Assembly (NCBI GenBank): GCA_021770615.1
Contig: JAETQR010000021.1
Location: forward strand, 9,068 to 73,067
Source of the DNA: Lachnospiraceae bacterium
GTDB taxonomy: Bacteria; Bacillota_A; Clostridia; Lachnospirales; Lachnospiraceae
Reading direction: 5' to 3'
Length of the DNA: 64,000 nt
Shown: positions 46,813 through 57,828 of the stretch, one piece after another
Layout of the letters: every line of letters starts with the position of its first letter
How positions within the stretch are numbered: the stretch's first letter is position 1
The notes under the pieces: generated by a model
The model's database searches: none
What the model was told of the DNA's origin: nothing
The model's input: only the letters and a program-made list of their open reading frames with translations
Made by a program: the position numbers and the translations under genes

Positions 46813-48927
46813 ATGAGAATGAGAAAGAAAAAGGGACGGGCATTGCTCTTTGCAGTTGCATTGCTGACAGGTATATTACCTGTGGGGACTACGCCCGTCA
46901 GCAAAGCTGAAGAGACATCTGCTTCGGCAGGAAAGTATGGACTGAAAAATCCAGTCGTGAAAGCGGTATCACCGCCCGCGAACACGAGCCATGGGCTGAG
47001 CAATCCAAGAAATGAAAATGGTACAGTGACGTGGGATTGTGTGTATTTTGGGAACTACTGGCAGAACGACACAAATGGCGACGGAGTAGCAGATAAGAAT
47101 GATGAGAAAGAGCCGATCAAGTGGCGGGTTCTGTCTGTGGATGGGGATGATGCGTTTTTGTTGGCGGATACGAATCTGGATGTGCAGAGATATAATGATA
47201 CAGATGAGAATGTCACATGGGAGACATGTACGATGCGCAGCTGGCTGAATGGTTATGGGGCAAATAAAAATGTGTGCGGGAATGATTATAGTGATAACAA
47301 TTTTCTGGATAATGCGTTTACGGAATTAGAACAGGCAGCGATTAGAAATACTGTTGTAGTAAATGAGGATAGTTCGAACTACGGTACGGAAGGGGGGAAA
47401 GATACAGTAGACAAGATATATCTTCTTTCAGTCAGTGAGGTAATGAACCCTTTGTATGGTTTTCTCTCAATAAAAGGCGTCACTGAGATAAGAGAAGCAG
47501 TAAATACGGTGTATGGGGCGGCACAAGGAAAGAATATTACCGGGCATACAGATGACTGGTGGCTCCGGTCGCCGGGCCACGATAGTGATCTCGCTTGCTG
47601 TGTGGGTGTGTATGGAGATGGTTATGTGAATCAGGATGGTGCTTATGCCTACTACAATCTCTTTGCGGTGCGACCCGCTCTGCATTTGAATCTATCATCT
47701 GATTTAGAATGGAAAAAAGCTGAGTCAGTATCTTCGGATGGGGGAGAAATGATTACGACATGGGATTGTATTTGGTTTGGCAACTATCCACAAAGCGATG
47801 CTACAGGGGTAACCAAAGAGCCAATTAAGTGGAGGGTTCTATCTGTAGACGGAGATGAAGCGTTTTTGTTAGCTGACAAAAATTTGGATGTACAGAGATA
47901 CAACGATACAGAGGCAAATATTACGTGGGAGACATGTACGATGCGAAGTTGGCTGAATGGTTATAATGCTGATAAGAATCAAGAAGGGGTAGATTACAGC
48001 ATTAATAATTTTATTAATAATGCTTTTACAATATCTGAACAAAAAATGATTCAAGATACAATAGTAGTAAGTGAAGATAACCTAGAATGTGGCACGGAAG
48101 GCGGAAATAACACGATTGACAAAATATATCTCCTCTCGCTTAGCGAGGTGATGAATCTGACATATGGCTTTTCTTCGACGATGTACGCTACTGAGACGAG
48201 AAATGCAATAAATACGGCATATGTGGCAGAGGGAGGAGAGATAGGCTATGATTGGACTATGAGTAATGCTGAAAGAACGGACCCGTGGTGGTTGCGAACA
48301 CCGGGGCAATATAGTTATGCTGCTTCTGATGTGCGTGATGACGGTCTTGTGAGCAGTCTTGGTGCGAGTGTCTATATATCGGACAGAGCAGTACGACCTG
48401 CGTTGCACTTAAATCTATTAAATAATTTAGAATGGTCATATGCTGGTACTGTAACATCTACTGGAGAAAAAGAAGAAGTAGCAACATCAAATTCGCCAGT
48501 GCCCCCATTTCCATCTACTGGAGGATCTTCTGTGGTAGGAATCTCATCTATCACCCAGAATCCGGCGGCAGTGACTTCACCTGCTCCTGCTCAGAATACT
48601 TCGGTGGCAGGACAGGAAGAAGTTCAGAAAACGGATGGGAAGACAACTCTAGCCCAAGTAACCGGACTCAAATTAAAAGCAAAGAAAAAAGCCATTGAGG
48701 TGAGTTGGAAAAAAGTGTCAGGAGCGACTGGCTACGAGATACAAGTCAGCACCTCAAAGAAATTTACGAAAAAAAGTACCAAGACTACGAAAAAGATGAA
48801 ACTTATCATAGGTAAGCTGAAACAAAAGAAAAAATATTTTGTCCGGGTTCGTACTTATCGTGTGGTGAATGGAAAGAAAACATATGGGAAGTGGAGTAAG
48901 ATAACGAACATAAAGACGAAAAAGTAA
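46813..48927 (+). CDS. Secreted surface protein with two DUF6273 domains and a C-terminal Fn3-like domain
   Basis: 704 residues. Signal peptide to about residue 32 (TTPVSKA). Two homologous DUF6273 units (about 70-300 and 312-545) share KEPIKWRVLSVDGD, FLLAD, TWETCTMRSWLNGY and RPALHLNL. A Ser/Pro/Thr linker follows, then an Fn3-like, lysine-rich domain (VTGLKLKAKKKAIEVSWKKV) probably for wall attachment. No LPxTG motif. The function of DUF6273 is unknown. A hairpin repeat follows the gene. Confidence 0.85.
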   Translation: MRMRKKKGRALLFAVALLTGILPVGTTPVSKAEETSASAGKYGLKNPVVKAVSPPANTSHGLSNPRNENGTVTWDCVYFGNYWQNDTNGDGVADKNDEKEPIKWRVLSVDGDDAFLLADTNLDVQRYNDTDENVTWETCTMRSWLNGYGANKNVCGNDYSDNNFLDNAFTELEQAAIRNTVVVNEDSSNYGTEGGKDTVDKIYLLSVSEVMNPLYGFLSIKGVTEIREAVNTVYGAAQGKNITGHTDDWWLRSPGHDSDLACCVGVYGDGYVNQDGAYAYYNLFAVRPALHLNLSSDLEWKKAESVSSDGGEMITTWDCIWFGNYPQSDATGVTKEPIKWRVLSVDGDEAFLLADKNLDVQRYNDTEANITWETCTMRSWLNGYNADKNQEGVDYSINNFINNAFTISEQKMIQDTIVVSEDNLECGTEGGNNTIDKIYLLSLSEVMNLTYGFSSTMYATETRNAINTAYVAEGGEIGYDWTMSNAERTDPWWLRTPGQYSYAASDVRDDGLVSSLGASVYISDRAVRPALHLNLLNNLEWSYAGTVTSTGEKEEVATSNSPVPPFPSTGGSSVVGISSITQNPAAVTSPAPAQNTSVAGQEEVQKTDGKTTLAQVTGLKLKAKKKAIEVSWKKVSGATGYEIQVSTSKKFTKKSTKTTKKMKLIIGKLKQKKKYFVRVRTYRVVNGKKTYGKWSKITNIKTKK

Positions 48928-48935
48928 GATAAAAA

Positions 48936-49070
48936 GTTGCCAGAGAATCATATAAAGCAGGAAATACCAAAGATGTCCGTTCAAAACAAACACAAGCAAG
49001 CTTGCGAAAAGTTTTGAACGGATGAGGCTTTCGTTTTCCTTTTGACTTTACTTCGCCGGCAAGTTTTTAT
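48936..49070. repeat. Long hairpin repeat, copy 2
   Basis: The core 48976-49023 is identical to 45752-45799. The arms TCCGTTCAAAAC and GTTTTGAACGGA pair perfectly, and more distant arms pair imperfectly. As in copy 1, it stands directly behind a secreted-protein gene and ends in a T run. Confidence 0.8.
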
Positions 49071-49208
49071 TGTGAGTAGACAGAGAGGGGGATTTCGTGA
49101 AACTGAAAAAGGTTGCCTGTCTGGAAGGGATAAAGTAGTTGAAAAACAGGGAGGACTGTGGTACGATTATGCTATAAAATTTTGAGGGAAAGCAGGTAGA
49201 AGAACCAT

Positions 49209-50006
49209 TTGGGAAAGAGAAAAACAGTAGAACAAAAGCACGAAGAAATGTTACAGCGTATCAGGGAGTTCCGTCTGCTGGATGACGATTTCATGACGAA
49301 GTGTTTTGAAGAAAATAAGGAAGCGACCGAACTGGTGCTTCGTATTGTGCTGGAGAAGATGGATATTCAGGTTAAGAAAGTTATCACGCGGTACAGTATG
49401 AAAAATATAAAGGGCAGGTCAGTTAGGCTCGATATTTATGCCACCGATTCTCATGGAAAAAAGTACAATATTGAGATACAGCGTGCTGAGAAAGGTGCCG
49501 GAGCAAAGCGGGCAAGATATAACAGTAGTCTCATTGATAGCGATATCCTGCCATCTGGTGTGGAAGTAGATAATTTGACAGAGACGTATGTTATTTTTAT
49601 AACAGAAACTGATGTAATTGGAAAAAATAAGCCGATTTACCATATCGATCGGTATATCCGGGAAGCCGGAGAATTTTTTGACGATGGTTCCCATATAATA
49701 TATGTGAATGCATCTTACAAAGATGACTCAGAGTTAGGAAAACTGATGCACGATTTTTCATGTACTGATCCGGCGGATATGAATTATCCGGTGCTTGCGG
49801 ATACTGCAAGATACTATAAAGAAGATAAGGAGGGAATATCCACGATGTGCAAAGCAATGGAAGATATGATAACAGACGAAAAAAAGGAAATTGCATTAAG
49901 GATGATTGAAAAAGGCAAGTTGCCGTTGGAAGAAATTGCAGAATATTCTGACCTGTCATTGGAAGAAGTAAAAAGATTGGCAGATGAAGAATTGCAGCCA
50001 GTATAA
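49209..50006 (+). CDS. Rpn-family PD-(D/E)XK nuclease (transposase-related)
   Basis: 265 residues. The start is uncertain: the frame begins at a TTG with a poor ribosome site, giving MGKRKTVEQKHEEMLQR. The nuclease core is RLDIYATDSHGKKYNIEIQR, with D and E-x-Q in the active-site positions. The C-terminus repeats short helices (EIALRMIEKGKLPLEEIAEY) typical of this family. Members cut DNA and promote RecA-independent recombination, or are domesticated transposase relatives. No inverted repeats flank it. Confidence 0.8.
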   Translation: MGKRKTVEQKHEEMLQRIREFRLLDDDFMTKCFEENKEATELVLRIVLEKMDIQVKKVITRYSMKNIKGRSVRLDIYATDSHGKKYNIEIQRAEKGAGAKRARYNSSLIDSDILPSGVEVDNLTETYVIFITETDVIGKNKPIYHIDRYIREAGEFFDDGSHIIYVNASYKDDSELGKLMHDFSCTDPADMNYPVLADTARYYKEDKEGISTMCKAMEDMITDEKKEIALRMIEKGKLPLEEIAEYSDLSLEEVKRLADEELQPV

Positions 50007-50034
50007 ATCTGTTATAAATTTAATAAAGAAGCAT

Positions 50035-50072
50035 AAAAGCAGTAATTTCTATCGCAGGATTGCTGCTTTTTT
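50035..50072 (+). terminator. Terminator of the Rpn-family gene
   Basis: AAGCAGTAAT and ATTGCTGCTT pair with one wobble and are followed by a run of T. Confidence 0.8.
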
Positions 50073-50116
50073 CTATGTAAAAATGTAATCGGGAAAGGGG
50101 GCTTTTATCAGAAGAG

Positions 50117-50227
50117 CGGGCGGAAATAAATAAACCTACCTTGTACTTGGCCGTCGAGGTAGGTTTATCATTTAAACTAAACTTAGGAGGTCAACCACTT
50201 TGTGGGCGGTTACTTCCTGATTTTCTA
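50117..50227 (-). ncRNA. Orphan copy of the RatA-like antisense RNA gene, toxin lost
   Basis: A second copy of the sequence at 46125-46268. The minus-strand promoter is TTGCAA, 17 bp, TATAGT (50234-50262). The conserved CCGCCCACAAAGTGG and the terminator hairpin AAACCTACCT with AGGTAGGTTT (50132-50166) are kept. No toxin reading frame remains upstream. Only a trace of its last codons (AAATAAATAA) is left. Confidence 0.65.
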
Positions 50228-50348
50228 TAACCTACTATACCATACAGATGATAAATTTGCAAGAGCAAATAAAGATATAATATCCATCTTCCTGGCTCTG
50301 TTGAGCTATGCCGCTATCAATCAAAGCCCACCCTTTCCCAGCCTTGCA

Positions 50349-50448
50349 GGTTCCCCGGGAGCATGTTTTTACACTTTTGCACCCCCATACCGCTGCGTAT
50401 TTATTGAGCGAAAGCGCCCATACGGGAAAAATATGCTCCCGGGGAACC
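50349..50448. repeat. Palindromic intergenic element upstream of glnS
   Basis: A 16-bp perfect inverted repeat (50349-50364 and 50433-50448, starting GGTTCCCCGGG) encloses 68 bases that contain further short inverted arms (CCCATAC). GC-rich arms in an AT-rich gap suggest a mobile palindromic repeat. ORFs across it on both strands are artefacts of the repeat. Confidence 0.6.
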
Positions 50449-50533
50449 GAAATCCCAAGCATTTTGCTCATTGAAATCTTCCCCTGCATATGTTATCATA
50501 TAAAATATATGATGTTAAGGAGGCTTTTTCGCA

Positions 50534-52231
50534 ATGGCAGTACAGAAAGAGGAAGGGAACGAAACGACTTCGGAGGAAGTGATATCGAAAAATTTTATTG
50601 AGCAGGAAGTCGAGAAAGATATAGAAGAAGGTGTTTACAAGAATATAATGACGAGATTTCCGCCGGAACCAAATGGATATTTACATATTGGACATGCTAA
50701 ATCCATATTGTTAAATCAGGGACTGGCGAAAAAATACGGTGGAACATTTAATCTCCGCTTTGATGATACGAATCCACAAAAGGAGAAAGAAGAATTTGTG
50801 GAATCTATCCTGGAGGATGTGAAATGGATCTGTGGTGGGGAAAAGCCACCGGTTTATTTTGCCTCTGACTACTTTGACAAGATGTATGAGTGTGCGGTTA
50901 AACTGATCCGGAAGGGAAAAGCCTATGTGTGCGATCTCTCTCCGGAGGAGATCAGGGAATACCGGGGGACACTGACAGAGCCGGGAAAGGACAGCCCATA
51001 CAGAGAACGGAGTGTAGAGGAAAACCTCATGCTGTTCCAGAAGATGAAGGATGGCGAATATAAAGACGGGGAAAAAGTTCTCAGGGCCAAGATTGATATG
51101 TCTTCGCCGAATATAAATATGCGTGATCCGATCCTGTACCGGGTGGCACATGTTTCCCATCATAACACAGGGGATAAATGGTGTATTTATCCGATGTATG
51201 ATTTTGCCCATCCGATCGAGGATGCTATTGAAGGGGTCAGCCACTCGATCTGTACGCTTGAATTTGAGGATCACCGGCCGCTCTATGACTGGGTCGTAAA
51301 GGAATGTGAATTTGAAGTTCCGCCGAGACAGATCGAGTTTGCTAAAATGTATCTGACAAATGTTGTTACGGGAAAAAGATATATCAAAAAACTTGTGGAG
51401 GATGGAGTCGTTGATGGATGGGATGATCCGCGCCTTGTGTCGATCACGGCACTCAGACGCCGCGGTTTTACATCTTCTTCCATAAAAAAATTCATGGAGC
51501 TTGCCGGCGTGTCCAAGAGCAACAGTTCCGTGGATTATGCCATGCTTGAGTACTGTATCCGGGAAGATTTAAAAATGACACAGCCCCGTATGATGGCGGT
51601 ACTTGACCCGGTTAAGTTAGTCATCACGAATTATCCGGAGGGACAGATCGAATATCTGGATGTGCCGAATAACCAGGAAAATCCGGAGATGGGGACGAGA
51701 AAGGTTCCGTTTGCCAGGGAATTGTATATTGAGAGGGAGGATTTCATGATCGATCCGCCCAGAAAATATTTCAGGCTGTTCCCGGGAAATGAAGTACGTC
51801 TTATGAGCGCTTATTTTGTAAAATGTGAGGATTATGTCACCGATGAACATGGAAATGTGACAGAGGTTCATTGTACGTATGATCCGGAGACGAAAAGCGG
51901 TCTTGGATTTACCGGGAGGAAAGTCAAAGGGACGATCCACTGGGTGGCAGCGCCGACAGCCGGAAAAGCAGAGATACGTCTTTATGAAAATCTTGTTGAT
52001 GAGGAAAAAGGAGTGTATAATGAAGATGGTTCTGTGAACATAAATCCGGATTCACTGAAGATCATGGAGGAATGTTTTGTCGAACCGGCTCTTTTAGAGG
52101 CGGAAAAAAATGATAAGTTTCAGTTCATGAGGACGGGGTATTTTTGTGTAGATACAAAGGATACAACACCGGAACACAAAGTATTTAACCGGATCGTTTC
52201 GTTGAAAAGTTCTTACCGTCCGGGAAAATAA
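50534..52231 (+). CDS. glnS: Glutaminyl-tRNA synthetase
   Basis: 565 residues. The class I HIGH motif is in [15 protein letters not shown], the fold signature in [13 protein letters not shown]. It charges tRNA-Gln directly. Direct charging with a GlnRS is a minority route in Firmicutes but usual in this group. AAGGAGG lies ten bases upstream. The C-terminal beta-barrel anticodon domain is complete. Confidence 0.95.
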   Translation: MAVQKEEGNETTSEEVISKNFIEQEVEKDIEEGVYKNIMTRFPPEPNGYLHIGHAKSILLNQGLAKKYGGTFNLRFDDTNPQKEKEEFVESILEDVKWICGGEKPPVYFASDYFDKMYECAVKLIRKGKAYVCDLSPEEIREYRGTLTEPGKDSPYRERSVEENLMLFQKMKDGEYKDGEKVLRAKIDMSSPNINMRDPILYRVAHVSHHNTGDKWCIYPMYDFAHPIEDAIEGVSHSICTLEFEDHRPLYDWVVKECEFEVPPRQIEFAKMYLTNVVTGKRYIKKLVEDGVVDGWDDPRLVSITALRRRGFTSSSIKKFMELAGVSKSNSSVDYAMLEYCIREDLKMTQPRMMAVLDPVKLVITNYPEGQIEYLDVPNNQENPEMGTRKVPFARELYIEREDFMIDPPRKYFRLFPGNEVRLMSAYFVKCEDYVTDEHGNVTEVHCTYDPETKSGLGFTGRKVKGTIHWVAAPTAGKAEIRLYENLVDEEKGVYNEDGSVNINPDSLKIMEECFVEPALLEAEKNDKFQFMRTGYFCVDTKDTTPEHKVFNRIVSLKSSYRPGK

Positions 52232-52267
52232 ATGGAATTCTGATTGAAAATTAGTAAGGAGGAAATT

Positions 52268-53113
52268 ATGGCTAATATTTTTGCCGGACTTGAAAGTCTG
52301 GGTCTTAAAATTTCGAAAAACATTGAGGTATATGAAGAAGAAAAAAAAGAAGTGAAAGGATCAGGTGAGGGTGAGAGTAAGCCTAAGGAATTATCCGAAG
52401 AAGATCTGCTGTTTGATAAATCCTATACCTGTCCGGTGTGTGATAAAGAATTTAAGAGTAAAATGGTACGCACCGGAAAAGCGAAGCTGGTTTCGGCAGA
52501 TACGGACCTGCGTCCGAAGTACCATGAGATCGATCCCCTTAAATACGATGCGGTACTCTGTCCAAACTGTGGTTATGCATCGCTGAACCGGTATTTCAAT
52601 TTTGTGATGGGGTCACAGGCGAAAGTGATAAAAGAGCAGATTTCAAAGACCTTTGAATACAAATCCGAAGAGGATAAGATTTATTCTTATGATGAGGCGA
52701 TCATGAGACATAAGATGGCGCTTTTAAATACCGTCGTAAAAAAAGGAAAAACAAGTGAGCGGGCTTATACCTGCCTCAAACTGGCATGGCTTTTCCGGGG
52801 CAAACGGGAGGAAATGATGCGGGGAGAGTATAAGCAGGAGGAAGTGGATGAACTCTTAAAAGAAGAGGTGGAATTTTTGGAAAATGCCCATGAGGGATTT
52901 GTGGCTGCTTTTTCCAAGGAAGGTTTTCCAATGTGCGGCATGGACCAGCACACGGTCGTATATCTGGTGGCTGAGCTGGCGAGACGTACCGGTAAGATCG
53001 ATGAGGCAAAGAGATGGGTGTCTAAAGTACTTGTGGCCCGAGATGCCAATAAACGGATCAAAGACAAAGCGTTAGCCCTGAAGGAGCTGCTTCAGGAGGA
53101 AAGTGATAACTAA
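52268..53113 (+). CDS. DUF2225 family protein
   Basis: 281 residues from the ATG at 52268, preceded by GGAGGAAAT. CPVC and CPNC pairs (SYTCPVCDKEF and AVLCPNCGYAS) frame a probable zinc site in the N-terminal half. The C-terminal half is helical and TPR-like (GKIDEAKRWVSKVLVARDAN). No enzymatic motif. It may be co-transcribed with glnS and the exporter downstream. Confidence 0.85.
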   Translation: MANIFAGLESLGLKISKNIEVYEEEKKEVKGSGEGESKPKELSEEDLLFDKSYTCPVCDKEFKSKMVRTGKAKLVSADTDLRPKYHEIDPLKYDAVLCPNCGYASLNRYFNFVMGSQAKVIKEQISKTFEYKSEEDKIYSYDEAIMRHKMALLNTVVKKGKTSERAYTCLKLAWLFRGKREEMMRGEYKQEEVDELLKEEVEFLENAHEGFVAAFSKEGFPMCGMDQHTVVYLVAELARRTGKIDEAKRWVSKVLVARDANKRIKDKALALKELLQEESDN

Positions 53114-53149
53114 ATTTCGATGGACTGACCAATGGATGGAGCTGAAGTT

Positions 53150-54019
53150 ATGAGTATGGAAGTATTGATCGACGTTTTATGGGATGGGCTGGCGGACAGC
53201 CTGAGGCTGATTCCCTTTCTTCTGGTCACTTATGTGATCATGGAGTATCTGGAACATAAGACGACGACCAAGACCCGTGCGGTTATGCGAAGGGCCGGGA
53301 GATTGGGGCCTATGGCAGGAAGCATCGCCGGAGCCTTTCCGCAGTGTGGATTCTCAGCGGCAGCTTCCAGCCTGTATGCCGGTGGGGTTTTGACGACGGG
53401 TACGCTGATTGCGGTTTTTCTTTCTACGTCTGATGAAATGCTGCCGGTTTTTATTTCGGAGTCGGTGGGTATCCGTCAAATCCTTATGATACTCGGGATC
53501 AAAGTAATGCTTGGGGCGGTGACTGGTTTTATTGTAGATTTTGTGTTTCGTTTCCGCTCGGTTCCGATCCGGTATAAAGAAATCCATACGATGTGTGAAA
53601 GTGAACACTGTGGCTGTGAAGAGGGGATCTTTAAATCAGCAGTAAAACATACGGTAAAGATTTTTATCTTTATTTTTGTCATTACCGTTATACTTGACTT
53701 ATTGATTTCTTTCTTTGGAGAGGAGAACCTGACGACTTTTATATCAGACAGCCCGTTTATGGGACCGGTGTTTGCCGGAGTGATCGGGCTCATTCCAAAT
53801 TGTGCTTCTTCCGTCGTGATCACGCAGTTGTTCTTAAATCATCTGATCAGTTTTGGAACGATGATGTCAGGGCTTCTTGTGGCAGCCGGTGTGGGGCTTC
53901 TTGTTCTTTTCCGGACAAATAAAAGATGGAAAGAAAATCTCTCCATCTTAGGGATCCTGTATGTGTCCGGTGTGTTGTGGGGCATCGTGATCGATCTTGT
54001 CACAAAGCTTATTTCATAG
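53150..54019 (+). CDS. ArsP_2-type heavy-metal permease
   Basis: 289 residues from the ATG at 53150, seven bases after GGAGC. About eight to ten membrane helices. Conserved stretches are AGAFPQCGFSAAASSLYAGG and IPNCASSVVITQLF, each with a helix-embedded cysteine as expected for metal coordination. CESEHCGCEE forms an intracellular cysteine/histidine loop. The family is annotated as putative arsenic or manganese exporter. The substrate is unproven. The 3' end overlaps the convergent gene by 11 bp. Confidence 0.8.
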   Translation: MSMEVLIDVLWDGLADSLRLIPFLLVTYVIMEYLEHKTTTKTRAVMRRAGRLGPMAGSIAGAFPQCGFSAAASSLYAGGVLTTGTLIAVFLSTSDEMLPVFISESVGIRQILMILGIKVMLGAVTGFIVDFVFRFRSVPIRYKEIHTMCESEHCGCEEGIFKSAVKHTVKIFIFIFVITVILDLLISFFGEENLTTFISDSPFMGPVFAGVIGLIPNCASSVVITQLFLNHLISFGTMMSGLLVAAGVGLLVLFRTNKRWKENLSILGILYVSGVLWGIVIDLVTKLIS

Positions 54020-54764
54020 AAGGCGGTTTTAAACTTGTATTCTCTTTCTGGTCACTCAAAATACCGTTACATTTTGTCATGGCGCGGGGGAGGGCATCTT
54101 TTGATGTTTTCCATGGGGCGTCCACATTCCGGTAGTCAAATTTATCGATAAACCAGGATACCTCTTCTTCCATCCGTTTCAGGTTGTTCAGAAAAGCTTC
54201 ATCTAAATCTTTTGTAAAATCTTCCAGAACGGTTCCATGAAGATATTTGGGGGCCGTCTCATAGAGCATTCCGTAATGTTCCAGGCAAAATCCTTTGGAA
54301 CGTTTGAATTTTCCACTAAACGAGCAATCATTTTCATAAAGATAAAAGATTGTGGCGATATAGCGCTCAAAGGTGTGGCGGATCCGGTCGCAGATAAAAC
54401 AGGAGTGACTGATCCGGTCCGTATAGCTGTATATGCTGCTTTCTTCTTTTTTTGAGAAAAGTCCTCCCGAACTTTTTCTCCCCTTTTTTTGTAATAATTC
54501 CACTTCCTTTATCATATTCTTCATATGTGTGTCAATGATCAGCGCCAGTCCGAGGCGGTTTTCAAAATCGTACATCATCTGCATATGGCGGGCACAAAAT
54601 CCAATCTTATCGGTCGTGAGGCGGATGTCGTCCTCCATGTAGCTCGGCCCCATGGCAAATGCGACGCCATCATCTTCCAGTGATTTTTTCATGGCGCATA
54701 CCGGGCACTCACAGTCTTTGTCAAAAATATCATTTACAGGTATCGTGTATAGTTGTTCTTTCAT
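54009..54764 (-). CDS. DUF6062 family protein
   Basis: 251 residues from the ATG at 54764, with ATGGAG nine bases upstream. The longer frame from 54818 is less likely. Three cysteine/histidine groups (CECPVCAMKKSLEDD, FCARHMQMMYDFENR, SCFICDRI with FCLEHYGML) suggest metal binding. It is the only clear minus-strand protein gene here. It converges on the metal-permease gene, overlapping it by 11 bp. Function unknown. Confidence 0.8.
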   Translation of the reverse strand: MKEQLYTIPVNDIFDKDCECPVCAMKKSLEDDGVAFAMGPSYMEDDIRLTTDKIGFCARHMQMMYDFENRLGLALIIDTHMKNMIKEVELLQKKGRKSSGGLFSKKEESSIYSYTDRISHSCFICDRIRHTFERYIATIFYLYENDCSFSGKFKRSKGFCLEHYGMLYETAPKYLHGTVLEDFTKDLDEAFLNNLKRMEEEVSWFIDKFDYRNVDAPWKTSKDALPRAMTKCNGILSDQKENTSLKPPSMK

Positions 54765-54916
54765 ATGTAGATTCTCCATTCTATTGTTATGGTCAAAAGA
54801 TTGATTAAAGTATAACATATTTTATGAAAAAAAGCAAAAAAGTTAAAAAACAAGAGAAAAAAAGAGGAAACACATAATAAAATGAAAAAATAGAAAAAAA
54901 TACCAATGGCTGTGAT

Positions 54917-54945
54917 TTGCAAATAAAAGAAGAAGTGACTATTAT
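54917..54945 (+). promoter_or_regulatory. groESL promoter
   Basis: TTGCAA, 17 bp, TATTAT. The CIRCE operator begins 11 bp after the -10 box. Confidence 0.8.
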
Positions 54946-54956
54946 TAAATCAATCA

Positions 54957-54983
54957 CTAGCACTCAATTGAAGAGAGTGCTAA
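54957..54983. promoter_or_regulatory. CIRCE operator (HrcA binding site)
   Basis: CTAGCACTC, nine bases, GAGTGCTAA matches the consensus TTAGCACTC-N9-GAGTGCTAA with one difference. HrcA binding here represses groESL until heat shock. Confidence 0.95.
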
Positions 54984-55014
54984 CAAAAAAGAAAAAGATG
55001 ACAGGAGGAAATAG

Positions 55015-55305
<291 letters not shown>

Positions 55306-55332
55306 TACAAATTATGAAGGAACCGAAAATAA

Positions 55333-56978
<1,646 letters not shown>

Positions 56979-56979
<1 letters not shown>

Positions 56980-57038
56980 ACCACCCGAAAGGAAATCAAG
57001 CGCCCACGAAGTGGGCATTTGATTTCACCGGGTGGTTT
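56979..57038 (+). terminator. Hairpin at the end of groEL
   Basis: AACCACCCG and CGGGTGGTT form the outer stem. GAAATCAA with TTGATTTC and GCCCAC with GTGGGC form the inner stem. The structure is long and strong but is not followed by a true T run. Confidence 0.7.
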
Positions 57039-57072
57039 AGTGAGACGTGCATAAGCGCGCAAGCGCGGTTTC

Positions 57073-57142
57073 TGCGAAGCAGAAAGCACGTAGAGCTAAG
57101 GTAAGTGCGAGTCCTGTGAAGCAGAAAGTACGTAGAGCTAAG
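57073..57142. repeat. 28-bp direct repeat pair between groEL and the next gene
   Basis: Two 28-base units at 57073-57100 and 57115-57142 (containing GAAGCAGAAAG and ACGTAGAGCTAAG) differ at two positions and start 42 bp apart. They precede the membrane-protein gene at 57175. There is no spacer series, so this is not CRISPR. Confidence 0.7.
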
Positions 57143-57174
57143 ATGGGGAGAGATCACAGATAAGGAGAATCCAT

Positions 57175-57681
57175 ATGGAGCAACTATACGCAGAATCCAG
57201 CGTGAAACAGAAAACAACAGCAAAGGTAACCGTGCTGAAGACAATACTGATCATAGGAATTGTTCTTTTACTTGGGATTGGTTTTTTGAGTGGGATCACA
57301 CTTCTTGCCCTGTTGTCGATCGTGGCAGTGATCGCACTTGCGTGGTACTGGCCAAGATTTAAGATCGAGTGGGAATATGTGTTTTGTGACGGACAGATCG
57401 ACTTTGACCAGATTCTTGGCGGCCAGAAGAGAAAGACGATACTCCGGGTCGAACTGGATGATGCGGATGTGATCGCACCGATGACATCACAGAAGATGGA
57501 TGGTTACCGGCATTTACCGGTACGGGACTTTTCTTCACTTTCTCCGGAGACAGAGAAATATGGCATTGCGATCCGTCTGGAAGGGAAAGAAGAAAAAGTT
57601 GTTCTGGTATTTGAACCAAATGAGAAAATGATCAAGATGATCAATACAAAGTTTCCGAATAAGACGGAGATTGCAAAATAA
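57175..57681 (+). CDS. Membrane protein of the DUF6106 type
   Basis: 168 residues. Two close membrane helices (about 20-60), then a cytoplasmic beta-rich domain (WEYVFCDGQIDFDQILGG, RVELDDADVIAP). It resembles DUF6106 proteins of Clostridia, which have no known function. TAAGGAG precedes the start. A terminator follows. Confidence 0.65.
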   Translation: MEQLYAESSVKQKTTAKVTVLKTILIIGIVLLLGIGFLSGITLLALLSIVAVIALAWYWPRFKIEWEYVFCDGQIDFDQILGGQKRKTILRVELDDADVIAPMTSQKMDGYRHLPVRDFSSLSPETEKYGIAIRLEGKEEKVVLVFEPNEKMIKMINTKFPNKTEIAK

Positions 57682-57691
57682 AGATTTTAGA

Positions 57692-57733
57692 AGACTGATA
57701 TATGAGCTTTATTGCTTATATGTCAGTCTTTTT
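57692..57733 (+). terminator. Terminator of the DUF6106-type gene
   Basis: AGACTGATATATGAGC pairs with GCTTATATGTCAGTCT (wobbles allowed) around a short loop, and T5 follows. Confidence 0.85.
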
Positions 57734-57761
57734 CCGTTCCCTTTTTTGAGGCTCAAAATGA

Positions 57762-57790
57762 TTTACAATTTCCAGACTCAATGATATAAT
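57762..57790 (+). promoter_or_regulatory. Promoter of the polysaccharide deacetylase gene
   Basis: TTTACA, 17 bp, TATAAT. The -10 lies inside the left arm of the 31-bp palindrome at 57781-57811. Confidence 0.7.
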
Positions 57791-57811
57791 AAATATTATT
57801 TATTATATCAT
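57781..57811. promoter_or_regulatory. 31-bp perfect palindrome covering the -10 box and start site
   Basis: Two 14-bp arms, left ATGATATAATAAAT and right ATTTATTATATCAT, are separated by ATT. Placed over the -10 and transcription start it could be a repressor operator. Transcribed, it would give an AU hairpin just before the ribosome site. Confidence 0.65.
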
Positions 57812-57828
57812 TGATTGGAGGTTGTAAA

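Noticed and set aside
50202..50601. Several 80-97 codon ORFs on both strands upstream of glnS
   Set aside because: They read through the palindromic repeat and the orphan antisense locus. None has a ribosome site or family resemblance.
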